The position numbers and the translations under genes were made by a program. A model generated the notes under the pieces. The model did no database searches. It was not told where the DNA came from and was given only the letters and a program-made list of their open reading frames with translations. Positions 41,809-51,189 of a stretch of 64,000 bases of DNA are shown in pieces (positions within the stretch are counted from its first letter, which is position 1; each line of letters starts with the position of its first letter). The DNA is taken from assembly GCA_030680405.1 (NCBI GenBank), contig JAUXVT010000010.1, positions 58,343 to 122,342 of the forward strand, in the 5' to 3' direction. The stretch comes from Thiobacillus sp. (GTDB taxonomy: Bacteria; Pseudomonadota; Gammaproteobacteria; Burkholderiales; Thiobacillaceae).

Positions 41809-42498
41809 TCAGTACTCCTGATCCGCGTCGGCGTTCCAGTGATAAAGGTTGCGGGCCGAGGCCACGCGTTTGAAGTCGTGCGGGTCGTGCTGCATGCCCG
41901 CCGCGGTCAGCAGTTCCTTGACGGTGGCGAAGTCGGCCTCGGTCATCGGCTCGATCTGTGCGTCGGCGCCGAGCGACTTGATGTTGCCGCGCACATAAAG
42001 CACCGCCTCGTACAGCGAGTCGCCGAGCGCATCGCCGGCGTCGCCGCAGATCACCATGCGCCCGGCCTGCGCCATGAAGGCGGAAAAGCTGCCGACCGAG
42101 CCGCCGACGACGATGTCGCCGCCCTTCAATGAAATGCCGCAGCGCAGGCCGGCGTCGCCGTCGATGACCAGCAGGCCGCCGTGCATCGAGGCGCCGGCGC
42201 CGTTGGAGGCGAAGCCCTTCACATGCACGCGGCCGGACATCATGTTCTCGGCCACCCCGGTGCCGGCGCTGCCGAAGATCGTGACCGTGCCGGTTTTGTT
42301 CATTCCGCCGGCGTAATAGCCGGCGTGCCCGTGCACCTCGACTTCGACCGGGCAGTCGAGGCCGACGGCGATGTTGTGGGCGCCGTCTGGATTGGTCACC
42401 ACGACTTGGCGCACGCCCCTGGCCGGGGCGTCCTTGTGAAGAAACGTGTTCACCTCGCGCAGCGGAACCTGGGCGAGATCGAAGCTCATGCGTTCCAT
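41809..42498 (-). CDS. mgsB: N-methylglutamate synthase subunit B (GXGXG domain, GlxC-like)
   Basis: A 229-residue protein equivalent to the C-terminal beta-helix domain of glutamate synthase. It shows the repeated Gly pattern (VEVHGHAGYYAGGMNKTG, TIFGSAGTGVAENMMSG, GVVGGSVGSFSAFMAQ-like). It is a structural subunit between the amidotransferase and FMN subunits. Start ATG 42498 has GAGGAG eight bases upstream and overlaps mgsA by 13 bases; ATG 42489 is possible. The mgsC gene starts two bases after it. Confidence 0.9.
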   Translation of the reverse strand: MERMSFDLAQVPLREVNTFLHKDAPARGVRQVVVTNPDGAHNIAVGLDCPVEVEVHGHAGYYAGGMNKTGTVTIFGSAGTGVAENMMSGRVHVKGFASNGAGASMHGGLLVIDGDAGLRCGISLKGGDIVVGGSVGSFSAFMAQAGRMVICGDAGDALGDSLYEAVLYVRGNIKSLGADAQIEPMTEADFATVKELLTAAGMQHDPHDFKRVASARNLYHWNADADQEY

Positions 42499-43394
42499 AC
42501 GTACATCTCCTCGGGGGCCGGCTCGAAAACCGTCGCATGCTGGATGCCGGGCAGGTGGGCCAGCGAACGGAATTCGGAGGCGATCGCCACGTAGTCATCG
42601 GTTTCCGCCACCACTGCCGGCTTGCAGGCGAAGGGGTCGCGGATCAGTGCCAGCTTGTCGGCGGTGCCCATGAGGAAGGTGTAGAAGCCGTCGAGCGCCT
42701 CGAAACCCTTCTGCAATGCGGTTTCCAGATCGTCACCTTCGCGCAGCCGCCATTCGAGAAAACGGCAGGCGGCCTCGGTGTCGTTGTCGGTTTCGAAGCG
42801 GATGCCGTGCGGCTCCAGCATGCGGCGTACGCCGTAAGGATTCGACAGCGAACCGTTGTGTACCAGGCAGAAATCCTCGCCGGCGGTGAAGGGATGGGCG
42901 CGGTCCGGCGTCACCGCCGATTCGGTCGCCATCCGCGTGTGGCCGACCAGATGGCTGCCGGCAAGACCGCTGAAGGCATAGCGCGCAGCCACCTCGGCCG
43001 GCGTGCCGATGTCCTTGTAGAGATCGATGGAGCGGCCGGTGGAGAGGATGTGCAGCTTGGGGTAACGCTCCTTGATCCAGCGCTTGACCGGTTCTGGCGC
43101 GATGGCTGCGGTGAGGATCGCGTGGTTGCCCTGCGCCACAATCTTCGCCTCGACGCCGAGGTGTTCCTTCAATTCATGGCCGAGGCCGAGCCAGTTGAAG
43201 TCCGCGCCTTCCTCACTCATCCCCGAATACAGGCTGATCTTGCGCGCGTCCTCGCCCAGCGGTTCGGTGAATACGGCAAGGCCGGCCGAATCGGGGCCGC
43301 GCTCGGTCATGCCGATCAGCATCGGCACCATCAGTTCGCCGAGCCGCGGTCTGAGCGCCGGCTTCTTCACCAGCAATCCAACAATTCCACACAT
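42486..43394 (-). CDS. mgsA: N-methylglutamate synthase subunit A (class II amidotransferase, GlxB-like)
   Basis: A 302-residue N-terminal-nucleophile amidotransferase starting MCGIVGLLVKKP, so Cys2 becomes the catalytic residue after Met removal. Other glutaminase residues lie in GHTRMATESAVT and VHNGSLSNPYG. It is predicted to release methylamine from gamma-glutamylmethylamide and channel it to the synthase subunits. It lies between gmaS and mgsB in the same operon. Confidence 0.9.
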   Translation of the reverse strand: MCGIVGLLVKKPALRPRLGELMVPMLIGMTERGPDSAGLAVFTEPLGEDARKISLYSGMSEEGADFNWLGLGHELKEHLGVEAKIVAQGNHAILTAAIAPEPVKRWIKERYPKLHILSTGRSIDLYKDIGTPAEVAARYAFSGLAGSHLVGHTRMATESAVTPDRAHPFTAGEDFCLVHNGSLSNPYGVRRMLEPHGIRFETDNDTEAACRFLEWRLREGDDLETALQKGFEALDGFYTFLMGTADKLALIRDPFACKPAVVAETDDYVAIASEFRSLAHLPGIQHATVFEPAPEEMYVWNA

Positions 43395-43406
43395 GGCCAG
43401 GTCCTT

Positions 43407-44735
43407 TCAGAAAAATTCCAGGTAGCTATCGACTTCCCACTCGGAGACATGGCGCATGTACTCGACCCATTCCATGTGTTTGAGCTTGAGGAATTCGTCG
43501 GCGACCGGGCCCAGCGCGCCGCAGATCACCTTGTCCTTTTCCAGCGCGGTGAGCGCCTCGCGCAGGTTCTGCGGCAGGATGCCGATCTTTTCCTGCTTCA
43601 ATTCGGCGGCCGACAGTTCGTAGAGATTCATGTTGTGTGGTTCGCCCGGATCGAGCTTGTGCTCGATGCCGTCGAGGCCGGCAGCGATCACTGCGGCGGT
43701 GGCCAGATAGGGGTTGCAGGCGCCGTCGGGCAGACGCAGTTCGAGGCGGCCGCCGGGGATACGCACCATCGACGAGCGGTTGTTGTCGCCGTAGCTGATG
43801 TAGGCCGGCGCCCAGGTCGCGCCGGTCAGCGAGCGGCCGACGACCAGGCGCTTGTAGGAGTTCACCGTCGGCGCGCAGATCGCCGCCAGTGCCGGGCCGT
43901 GCTTCAACAGGCCGGCGGCGAACTGGTAGGCCAGCGGCGACAGGTCGAGGCCGCGCTTGTCCTTCTTGTCGAGGAACAGGTTCTTCTTGCCGTCCGACAG
44001 GCTCATGTGCATGTGCATGCCGTTGCCCGGACGGTTGGCGAAGGGCTTGGGCATGAAAGAGCAGATCAGGCCCATTTCGTTGGCGATCTCGGCGGCAGCC
44101 ATCTTGAAGAAGATGTAGTGGTCGCACGAAGTCAGGCAATCGGTGTAGGTGTAGTTGATCTCGAACTGGCCGTTGGCGTCCTCGTGGTCCACCTGGTAGA
44201 CATCGATGCCGACCGCGACCAGGCTGTCCACCAGCTTGTCGAGGAAGGCGCGCGAGCGCGACAGGCCCTTGTAGTCGTAGCAGGGCTTGGCCAGCGTGTC
44301 GCCGTCCTCGCACGGCACGATCCTGCCGGCAACGCTGCGCTTCAACAGCGAGAACTCGGGTTCGAGCCCGGTCATCAGCGCCATGCCCAGTTTGTCCAGG
44401 CGGGCGATCTGCTTTTTCAGCGTGACACGCGCATCAAAATCCCAGGGCTTGCCGTGCACGTGGCCGTCGCAGACGATGCGTGCGTAGCCGGGTTGCCAAG
44501 GCACCAGCGACAGCGTATCCAGATCGCCGACGGCCATGTAGTCGGGGCCGTGCGGCTCGATGCCGAGGCCCCACACCGCGAAACCGGCAAACCCAGCACC
44601 GTTGCTGAGGATGTCCTCGAAGTGCGAGGCCGGCACCGATTTGGCCTTGGCCGTGCCGTGGATGTCCACGAACTGGGCCAGCACGGACTTGACGTTGTTT
44701 TTTGCGAGGAACTTCCTGGCTTCTGCAAGATTCAT
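43407..44735 (-). CDS. gmaS: Gamma-glutamylmethylamide synthetase (glutamine synthetase type III-like)
   Basis: This 442-residue glutamine-synthetase-fold enzyme ligates methylamine to glutamate with ATP. Family blocks: [11 protein letters not shown] (metal site), [35 protein letters not shown] and [11 protein letters not shown]. The ATG at 44735 overlaps the mgdD stop by four bases. Position between mgdABCD and mgsABC identifies it as GmaS rather than a housekeeping GS. A paralogue with the same blocks lies at 55569-56945. Confidence 0.9.
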   Translation of the reverse strand: MNLAEARKFLAKNNVKSVLAQFVDIHGTAKAKSVPASHFEDILSNGAGFAGFAVWGLGIEPHGPDYMAVGDLDTLSLVPWQPGYARIVCDGHVHGKPWDFDARVTLKKQIARLDKLGMALMTGLEPEFSLLKRSVAGRIVPCEDGDTLAKPCYDYKGLSRSRAFLDKLVDSLVAVGIDVYQVDHEDANGQFEINYTYTDCLTSCDHYIFFKMAAAEIANEMGLICSFMPKPFANRPGNGMHMHMSLSDGKKNLFLDKKDKRGLDLSPLAYQFAAGLLKHGPALAAICAPTVNSYKRLVVGRSLTGATWAPAYISYGDNNRSSMVRIPGGRLELRLPDGACNPYLATAAVIAAGLDGIEHKLDPGEPHNMNLYELSAAELKQEKIGILPQNLREALTALEKDKVICGALGPVADEFLKLKHMEWVEYMRHVSEWEVDSYLEFF

Positions 44736-45250
44736 GGTGTGGCCCCCTGATTGCGTTGTTGGCTGAGTTGCATGAGTTCGCCGGCGATGCCGGTTAGCGT
44801 TTCGAAAAACCATTCGCCGTAGGTGTTGTCGCACCAGAGGCGGGTATACGGCACGCCGTTTTCTGTGCACGGGATGACGGTGACGCTTACGCCGGCCATC
44901 GACGTCAGCACTACCGGGCGCACAGCGGGATCGAGCGCGCGGAAGTCGACGCTGCAGGTTTCCAGCAGCAGGTCGTTGAGGCGGTCACCGCGCAGCACCA
45001 GCGCCGTGTCTTGGCGCAGCACCGGGTAGACGCCATGGACGAGCGGTGCGGCGAGCTTCGCCGACTCTGGCCCCTCGATCAGGAATTCGGTGAGGCCGAG
45101 GCGGGCGATGATCCCCCCGGACAGCGGCAGCCAGCTGTTGGGCGCCTGCGGCACCGGCAGTCCAAGGTCTGTAAGCCAGGCGGCCGCACCCGGTCCTTTC
45201 ACGCCTGCGCGCGGCGTGCGTGAGACGTTCTCGAAAGCGATCTCGCTCAT
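44732..45250 (-). CDS. mgdD: N-methylglutamate dehydrogenase subunit D (SoxG-like)
   Basis: A 172-residue homologue of the gamma subunit of heterotetrameric sarcosine oxidase (GcvT-like half-fold). The small subunit completes the MgdABCD complex. It overlaps mgdC by four bases upstream and gmaS by four downstream, so the complex and GmaS are translationally coupled. Assignment rests mainly on the invariant SoxBDAG gene order. Confidence 0.85.
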   Translation of the reverse strand: MSEIAFENVSRTPRAGVKGPGAAAWLTDLGLPVPQAPNSWLPLSGGIIARLGLTEFLIEGPESAKLAAPLVHGVYPVLRQDTALVLRGDRLNDLLLETCSVDFRALDPAVRPVVLTSMAGVSVTVIPCTENGVPYTRLWCDNTYGEWFFETLTGIAGELMQLSQQRNQGATP

Positions 45251-48081
45251 GCCGGCTCCTTCTGGCGCAGGTTGTCGGGGTCATAGAAAGGCGTTTTCAC
45301 CACGTTGGCCATGACCATCGATCCGTCCGACAGGCGGATCGAAAACACCTGACCCTCTGTTGCCATGTCGGACCGTACATAGGCGAGGCCGATGTGGCGC
45401 GCGAGCGCCGGCGACCAGGCGATGCTGGTGACGCGGCCGGCGATCTCGCCGTTTTCGATCACCAGGTGGCATTCCTTTGGCGCATCGCCCGCGTGATCGG
45501 CAGGCAGCATGAAGCCAATGAGCTGCTGGCGGCGCGGCTTGCCGGCGATGGCCTGCAGGCTGCGCTGGCCGACGAATAATGCTTTGTCCATCTTCACCGC
45601 CCAGTCGAGCGCCGCCTCGCCCGGCGTGGTGAGGCCGTCGGTATCCTGGCCGATGATGATGTGGCCCTTCTCCAGCCGCAGCAGGCGCTGGGCCTCGACG
45701 CCGAAGGGACGGATGCCGTGGGGTTTGCCGGCTTCCATCAGCGCATCCCACACCGCCGCACCGTGCTCGGCGGGAACGTGGATTTCGACGCCCCATTCGC
45801 CGACGAAGCCGACCCGCAGCAGCCGCGCCGGCACGCCGGCAACGCTGCCCTCGCGCACTGCGAGGTAGGGGAAGGACAGGTCGACGTCGGTCAGCCCGGC
45901 GAGCACCGATTTCGCCTTCGGCCCGGCGAGGTTCATCGCGGCCATGGCGCCGGTCAGGTTGACGAGGCCGCAGTCCAGTTTCCACAGCGTGTTCCAGCGC
46001 GACAGCTCACGGTAGATCAGCGCTGCGCCCGAGGTCGTGGTGGTGAAGTAGAAGTGGTCGTCGGCCAGCCGCGCCACCACGCCGTCATCGATTACCACGC
46101 CGGACTCGTCGCACATCACGGCGTAGCGCGTCATCCCGACCTTGAGTCCGACATACTTCGAGATGTAGACGCGCTCGAGGAATTCGGCTGCCTGCGGGCC
46201 GCGTATCTCCAGCTTGCCCAGCGTGCCGACGTCGATCAGACCGATGCCCTGGCGCACCGCCAGTACCTCGCCCTCGATGCATGCCGCGCGGGACTGCCAG
46301 GCGACTGCGTAGTACTCGGGCCGTTGCCACACCCCGGCAGGCATCCACACCGCGCCGGCCGCTTCGTGCCGAGGGTGCATCGGCGTGCGCCGCTCCGGCG
46401 TGAAGCCGCGGCCGGCCAGATGCGACATCAGAACCGGATGGAAGAAGGGGCGCGCGGTGGTGGTGCCGACCTCGCCGGGCGTCGATCCAGTGGCGCGCGC
46501 CAGCACGCGCAGCGCGTTCATGTTCGAATGCTTGCCCTGGCTCGGCCCCATGCCGACGGTCGAGTAGCGCTTCATCAGCTCGATGTTGTCGAAGCCCTCT
46601 TGAATGGCGTTCTCGAGGTCGGCGAGCTGCAGGTCCTCGTCGAAGTCAATGAAGTTCTTGCCTTTGGGGTGGGACACGATGGGCCAGGGGTGGGTCGGCG
46701 ATTCTGCCTCGGCGGGCACGCTAACCGCCTTCATCGTGCCGAAGCCGCAATGCGCCGCCGCCGCGCTGCCGGCACGTTCGCCATCGAGCAGGCGCGCGGC
46801 CGGCGTGTGGATGCCGTTCACCCGGCCGCAGGCAAAGACGCCGTCGGGCAATGTGTCGGGGACGAACTGGTGCACGCCCTCGTCGTAGCGCATCTTCGTC
46901 CCGGCCTGGTAGAGCAGCGGCGCGGCGGGTGCCCAGCCGACGCTCATGAAAACGCCGTCGCAGGCAATGTTGGTGGCTGGCGTTGCCGCACCCACCGCCG
47001 CGATGCGCACCGCTGCGACGCGCTTGCCGCTCGATATCGCCTCGACGATGCAATGTCCCGCATGCAGCGGGATGTGCAGCGCGGCCAGCATGGATTGCTG
47101 GTCGGCCGGCACGGCGTCGCGCAGATCGATCATCGCCGCCACCTCGATGCCCGCATCGATAAAATCCTGCAGCGCCCGATAGGCGTCGGCATTGGCAGCG
47201 AGCACGACGACACGCTGCGCCGGCCGCACGGCGTAGCGCCGGATCAGGCGCTGCGCCGCCGAGGCGAGCATGATCCCCGGCAGGTCGTTGTAGCGGAACA
47301 CCGCCGGCTGTTCGTAGGCGCCGGCGGCAACGACGACGGCGCGGGCACGCATCTTGGTGATGCGGTTGGGTTCGACCAGCGGCACCCAGTGGTCGGCGTA
47401 ATAGCCGGCGGCGAACGTCTCGGTGAAAACGCGGATGCGCGGATGCGCCGTGACCTGATCGATGAGATCGGAGGCGCCGTGCGTGCTGCCGCCAAGGCGG
47501 GCCTGCTCGTCGACCAGCACCACCTCCGCCCCCTGTTCCGCCGCCGCCAGCGCAGCGCTCAGGCCAGAAGGCCCGGCGCCGACCACCAGCACCTCGCAGA
47601 AGCCGTAGCGCTTGGGCGTGCGCAGGCGCGGGGTGGCAAAGTCGACCCGGCCCAGCCCGGTCATCGCGCGGAACATGCGCTCCCACAACGGAAACAGGCG
47701 CTTGCTGTGGAAGGCCTTGTAGTAGAAGCCGACCGGCAGGAAGCGGGCGAACCCGCTGAGGAAGCGGCCGGCGTCGCGTTCCAGCGTGCCGAAGGTGTTC
47801 ACTGCGGTGAGCGCCATGCCTTCGGCCAGCGGCATCGCGTCGGCACGCACGTTGGGTGTGCCGCCCGCCTGCATCAGTGCGTTGACGTCGTGGTTGGCGG
47901 CGGACAGGATGCCGCGCGGCCGGTGGTATTTGAAGGAATGGCCGAGCACGCTGACGCCGCTGGCCGCGAGTGCGCTGGCGACGCTGTCGCCCTCAAAGCC
48001 CGCGTAAGCGCGGCCCTCGAAGCGGAAGCGCAGCGGCTTGCTGCGGGTGATCCATTCGCTGGATTGGGGAGGCAGGCGCAT
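45247..48081 (-). CDS. mgdC: N-methylglutamate dehydrogenase subunit C (SoxA-like alpha subunit)
   Basis: A 944-residue alpha subunit with, in order: a ferredoxin-like N-terminus (SVASALAASGVSVLGHSFKYHRPRG region), an FAD/NAD Rossmann fold with EVLVVGAGPSGLSAALAA (about residue 170), and a C-terminal GcvT-type tetrahydrofolate-binding domain (GLIDVGTLGKLEIRGPQAAEF; GVEAQRLLRLEKGHIIIGQD). It passes the methyl carbon of N-methylglutamate to THF as 5,10-methylene-THF. The start ATG 48081 shares one base with the mgdB stop (TGATG). Confidence 0.92.
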   Translation of the reverse strand: MRLPPQSSEWITRSKPLRFRFEGRAYAGFEGDSVASALAASGVSVLGHSFKYHRPRGILSAANHDVNALMQAGGTPNVRADAMPLAEGMALTAVNTFGTLERDAGRFLSGFARFLPVGFYYKAFHSKRLFPLWERMFRAMTGLGRVDFATPRLRTPKRYGFCEVLVVGAGPSGLSAALAAAEQGAEVVLVDEQARLGGSTHGASDLIDQVTAHPRIRVFTETFAAGYYADHWVPLVEPNRITKMRARAVVVAAGAYEQPAVFRYNDLPGIMLASAAQRLIRRYAVRPAQRVVVLAANADAYRALQDFIDAGIEVAAMIDLRDAVPADQQSMLAALHIPLHAGHCIVEAISSGKRVAAVRIAAVGAATPATNIACDGVFMSVGWAPAAPLLYQAGTKMRYDEGVHQFVPDTLPDGVFACGRVNGIHTPAARLLDGERAGSAAAAHCGFGTMKAVSVPAEAESPTHPWPIVSHPKGKNFIDFDEDLQLADLENAIQEGFDNIELMKRYSTVGMGPSQGKHSNMNALRVLARATGSTPGEVGTTTARPFFHPVLMSHLAGRGFTPERRTPMHPRHEAAGAVWMPAGVWQRPEYYAVAWQSRAACIEGEVLAVRQGIGLIDVGTLGKLEIRGPQAAEFLERVYISKYVGLKVGMTRYAVMCDESGVVIDDGVVARLADDHFYFTTTTSGAALIYRELSRWNTLWKLDCGLVNLTGAMAAMNLAGPKAKSVLAGLTDVDLSFPYLAVREGSVAGVPARLLRVGFVGEWGVEIHVPAEHGAAVWDALMEAGKPHGIRPFGVEAQRLLRLEKGHIIIGQDTDGLTTPGEAALDWAVKMDKALFVGQRSLQAIAGKPRRQQLIGFMLPADHAGDAPKECHLVIENGEIAGRVTSIAWSPALARHIGLAYVRSDMATEGQVFSIRLSDGSMVMANVVKTPFYDPDNLRQKEPA

Positions 48082-48338
48082 CAGCTCGCCACCGTATACA
48101 AATAGGTGCGCAGGATCACGTCGCGCGCGGTGTCGCGCTCGGCGACGAACCAGGTATTGGAAGGCGTGTGGCACCACCATTCGCACTTCACCCCCGGCGA
48201 TCCATTGCGGTTGAAGATGTAGTCGGCCCAGGCGTCGTCACTGCAGGTCGCCGGATCGGGCATGGTGCGGATCTCGCCGCCGTAGGAAAACTCGGAAATG
48301 GCGCGCGGGCCGTTGACGGGACAGGTCATGATCTTCAT
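48081..48338 (-). CDS. mgdB: N-methylglutamate dehydrogenase subunit B (SoxD-like)
   Basis: An 85-residue delta subunit with the zinc-type cysteine pattern CPVNGPRAISEFSYGG, CEWWCHTPSNTWF and DTARDVILRTYLY that marks SoxD. In MgdABCD it is a small structural subunit binding zinc. It starts three bases after mgdA. Confidence 0.92.
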   Translation of the reverse strand: MKIMTCPVNGPRAISEFSYGGEIRTMPDPATCSDDAWADYIFNRNGSPGVKCEWWCHTPSNTWFVAERDTARDVILRTYLYTVAS

Positions 48339-48340
48339 GG

Positions 48341-49582
48341 TCAGTGGCCTACCGAGGCGGCACCCTTTTCGCCGGTCAATTCAAAGTTGCGAAAGCGGTC
48401 GAGGGTGAAACCGGTGATGAGTTCATGGTTGCGGTCGTTAGCGACGGTATACGACATGGTCTTGCCGCACACCGGCGTCGCCTTGAAGCCCCAGGTCCCC
48501 CAGCCGCCGTCGAGGTAAAAGCCTTCGACCGGCGTCCTGCCCATGATGGGCGCGAAGTCCGGCGTCATGTCGGCCATGCCGGCCCACTGGCGCATGACCT
48601 TGACGTTCGACAGGAAGGGGAACATGTCGAGCATGTGCGCCGACAGGCCTTCGGGGAAATCGAGGGTCGAACGCGTGCTCTGCACTTCGTAGGGATCGAG
48701 TGAGGCGCCCATGATCAATTCGCCGCGCGCCGACTGGCTGATGTAGACGTGCAGGCTGCCGGACACCAGGATGGGATCGAGCCATGGCTTGACCGGCTCG
48801 CTCACCATGGCCTGCAGCGGATGGATGGTGATCGGCGAACGGATGCCGACCATGTCGAGGAGGCGCGGCGTCGAGCCGGCAACCGCGCACAGCACCTTGT
48901 TCGTGGCGATGCGACCGCGATTGGTCTGCACGCCGGTGACCTTGCCGCCGGCCACGTCGATGCCGAGCACCTCGGTGCGCTGGTGGATTTCCACGCCGCG
49001 CATGTCGGCGCCGCGGCCGTAGCCCCATGCCACCGCGTCGTGCCGCGCCACCGCACCGGGCGCGTGATAGAGCGCGCCAAGGATGGGCGCGTGGCCGCCG
49101 CAGGACAGGTCGATCATCGGCGCCGCCTTCTTCACCACCTCGGGGCCGACCACTTCCGATTCGATGCCGAAATGCTTGTTCACCTCGGCGCGCCAGCGGC
49201 TGGTGCGCAGCGCCGCATCGGTATGCGCCAGGGTGAAGTGGCCGCGGTTCGAGTAGAACAGATTGAGGTCGAAATCCGTGGAGAGGTCCTGCCACAGGCG
49301 CACCGATTCGTCGTAGAACTTCACGCCTTCCGGCGTCAGGTAGTTGGAGCGGATGATGGTGGTGTTGCGGCCGGTGTTGCCGCCGCCGAGGTAGCCCTTC
49401 TCTAGCACGCAGACGTTGGTGATGCCGTGGTCGCGCGCGAGGTAGTAGGCCGCCGCGAGGCCGTGGCCGCCGCCGCCGATGATGACCACGTCGTACGCCG
49501 GCTTGAGCTGGTCGTGGCGCGTGAACATCCGCGGTTCCGGGTGCTTGTCAGACAGCGCGAAGCGGAGCAGTCTCCAGGGCAT
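48341..49582 (-). CDS. mgdA: N-methylglutamate dehydrogenase subunit A (SoxB-like beta subunit)
   Basis: This 413-residue flavoprotein carries the amine-oxidising site. It has the FAD-binding motif VVIIGGGGHGLAAAYYLAR near residue 32, the beta-subunit signature LEKGYLGGGNTGRNTTIIRS, and the C-terminal YLDGGWGTWGFKATPVCGKT. It oxidises the N-methyl group of N-methylglutamate (related enzymes: sarcosine). It starts nine bases after purU. True sarcosine oxidase is the alternative, but the flanking gmaS-mgsABC favours N-methylglutamate. Confidence 0.92.
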   Translation of the reverse strand: MPWRLLRFALSDKHPEPRMFTRHDQLKPAYDVVIIGGGGHGLAAAYYLARDHGITNVCVLEKGYLGGGNTGRNTTIIRSNYLTPEGVKFYDESVRLWQDLSTDFDLNLFYSNRGHFTLAHTDAALRTSRWRAEVNKHFGIESEVVGPEVVKKAAPMIDLSCGGHAPILGALYHAPGAVARHDAVAWGYGRGADMRGVEIHQRTEVLGIDVAGGKVTGVQTNRGRIATNKVLCAVAGSTPRLLDMVGIRSPITIHPLQAMVSEPVKPWLDPILVSGSLHVYISQSARGELIMGASLDPYEVQSTRSTLDFPEGLSAHMLDMFPFLSNVKVMRQWAGMADMTPDFAPIMGRTPVEGFYLDGGWGTWGFKATPVCGKTMSYTVANDRNHELITGFTLDRFRNFELTGEKGAASVGH

Positions 49583-49591
49583 GCGATTCTC

Positions 49592-50452
49592 CTAGCGGAA
49601 CACCACGGTCTTGTTGCCGTGGGCCAGTACGCGGTCTTCCAGGTGGTAGCGCAAGCCGCGCGCCAGCACCGTTTTTTCGATGTCCTTGCCGTAGCGCACC
49701 ATGTCCTCGGGCGAATCCGAATGGTCGATGCGGATCACGTCCTGCTCGATGATCGGCCCCAGGTCGAGATCCTCGGTGACGTAGTGGCAGGTCGCGCCGA
49801 TCAGTTTGACGCCGCGCTCGTAGGCCTGGTGATAGGGCCGCGCGCCGACGAAGCTGGGCAAAAAGCTGTGGTGGATGTTGATGATCTGCCCCGGATAAGC
49901 GCGGCACAGCCCGGGGGACAGAATCTGCATGTAGCGCGCGAGCACCATGGTGTCGCCGTGAACCGACTCGAACAGGCGCTGCACCTCGGTGTAGGCGGCG
50001 TCCTTGTTGTCCGGCATGACCGGCACGTGATGGAAGGGAATGCCGTGCCACTCGACGAGGCCACGGAGGGTTTCGTGGTTGGAAATCACGCAGGGAATGT
50101 CGATGTCCAGTTCCTTCGACTGCCAGCGGGCCAGGAGGTCGTACAGGCAGTGCGCCTGCTTCGACACCAGGACCACCACCCGCTTCTTCACCGCCGAGTC
50201 GCTGATGCGCCAGTCCATGCCGTACTCGGTGGCGATGGGCGCGAACTTCTCGCGCAGCGCGTCGATATCGAAGGGCAGCGAGTCGGCAAGGATTTCCTGG
50301 CGCATGAAAAAGCGCTTCGCCGGCTCGTCGGCGTGATGGCTGGCCTCGACGATCCAGCCCTGGTGCTGCGCGATCATGCTGCTGACGGCGGCAACGATGC
50401 CGACCCGGTCGGGACAGGTCAGCGTCAGGGTGTAGCGGCGGGCGGAAGACAT
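49592..50452 (-). CDS. purU: Formyltetrahydrofolate deformylase PurU
   Basis: A 286-residue enzyme that hydrolyses 10-formyl-THF to formate and THF. An N-terminal ACT-like domain (YTLTLTCPDRVGIVAAVSSM) is followed by a formyltransferase domain with catalytic Asn/His/Asp in INIHHSFLPSF and VTEDLDLGPIIEQD. As first gene of the methylamine operon it would recycle THF after MgdABCD loads it with the methyl carbon. The ATG at 50452 is chosen over an upstream in-frame ATG in the operator region. Confidence 0.95.
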   Translation of the reverse strand: MSSARRYTLTLTCPDRVGIVAAVSSMIAQHQGWIVEASHHADEPAKRFFMRQEILADSLPFDIDALREKFAPIATEYGMDWRISDSAVKKRVVVLVSKQAHCLYDLLARWQSKELDIDIPCVISNHETLRGLVEWHGIPFHHVPVMPDNKDAAYTEVQRLFESVHGDTMVLARYMQILSPGLCRAYPGQIINIHHSFLPSFVGARPYHQAYERGVKLIGATCHYVTEDLDLGPIIEQDVIRIDHSDSPEDMVRYGKDIEKTVLARGLRYHLEDRVLAHGNKTVVFR

Positions 50453-50454
50453 CC

Positions 50455-50538
50455 GATATTTCTCACAACGAAACATTAGTTCACATAATGCATCGCACGA
50501 TTAACAGGAGTCAACTATTTTTCTTTGTGTGAATATTT
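50455..50538. promoter_or_regulatory. Divergent control region: purU promoter and paired operators
   Basis: For purU, TTGACT (50509-50514) and CATTAT (50485-50490) on the minus strand form a -35/-10 pair with an 18-base spacer. Two inverted, near-matching boxes, ATATTTCTCACAA (50456-50468) and TTGTGTGAATAT (50526-50537), flank the region. The inner TTCACA/TGTGAA hexamers (50480-50485, 50528-50533) are also inverted. One box covers the purU leader and one the -35 of the XRE gene, so one regulator could control both sides. Confidence 0.55.
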
Positions 50539-50554
50539 CTTCCATGCCATAATC
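50526..50554 (+). promoter_or_regulatory. Promoter of the XRE-cupin gene, probably leaderless
   Basis: TTGTGT (50526-50531), 17 bases, CATAAT (50549-50554). A start six bases downstream would coincide with the ATG at 50560, and no Shine-Dalgarno is present, so the mRNA may be leaderless. The -35 overlaps the operator box, pointing to autoregulation. Confidence 0.5.
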
Positions 50555-50559
50555 CACCC

Positions 50560-51189
50560 ATGGATACCCCACCCGACCTCCTGGAAGCCGACGCGCCGGA
50601 AGCGGCGTCCGGCGCGCTGGAACGCTATCTGGGCAACGCGATCCGCGACCTGCGCCAGCGCCACGGCCTGACCATCGCCGACGTGGCGGATCGGGCCGGC
50701 ATCAGCCGCGGCATGCTGTCCAAGATCGAAAATGCGCAGACCGCGACCAGCCTGGAAACCCTGAACCGCCTGGCCCACGCGCTCGGCGTCTCGCTGTCCG
50801 TCCTGTTCCGCAACTACGACGTGCCGGAAGGCAGCGCCCAGCTGGTGAAGAAGGGCGAAGGCATGGAAGTCGTGCGACGCGGCACCAAGCGCGGCCATAC
50901 CTACCATCTGCTGGCCTACGACCAGGGGCCGACCAAGCTGTTCGAGCCCTTCCTCATCACCATCGATTCGCAGGACGCCACCTTTCCTGTCTTCGAGCAC
51001 CCCGGCACCGAGTTCCTCTACATGCTGGAAGGCCGCATGGAATACCGCCACGGCCAGCACACCTATCTGCTCACCCCCGGCGATGCGCTGAGCTTCCGCG
51101 GCGAAGTGCCGCACGGCCCGGAAAAGCTGATCGAGGTGCCGATCCGCTTCCTCGCCACCATCGTCTACCCGACGCCGGTCGAAACATGA
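50560..51189 (+). CDS. XRE-family regulator with C-terminal cupin domain
   Basis: A 209-residue regulator. The HTH (about 25-80) has LRQRHGLTIADVADRAGISR and SLETLNRLAHALGVSLSVLF; the cupin effector domain (about 110-205) has EHPGTEFLYMLEGRMEYRHG and LTPGDALSFRGEVPHGPE with the expected His/Glu metal ligands. This type often represses amine-catabolism genes and is released by the substrate or an intermediate. It is divergent from purU-mgdABCD-gmaS-mgsABC and next to the guanidine operon, so it is the obvious candidate regulator of the methylamine arm. Confidence 0.85.
   Translation: MDTPPDLLEADAPEAASGALERYLGNAIRDLRQRHGLTIADVADRAGISRGMLSKIENAQTATSLETLNRLAHALGVSLSVLFRNYDVPEGSAQLVKKGEGMEVVRRGTKRGHTYHLLAYDQGPTKLFEPFLITIDSQDATFPVFEHPGTEFLYMLEGRMEYRHGQHTYLLTPGDALSFRGEVPHGPEKLIEVPIRFLATIVYPTPVET

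Noticed and set aside
45661..48105. An 814-codon plus-strand frame opposite mgdC
   Set aside because: Antisense to a conserved SoxA-like subunit with no recognisable domain.
45247..49582. Ordinary heterotetrameric sarcosine oxidase
   Set aside because: The subunit order is the same, but direct linkage to gmaS and mgsABC fits N-methylglutamate dehydrogenase better; sarcosine stays as a fallback.
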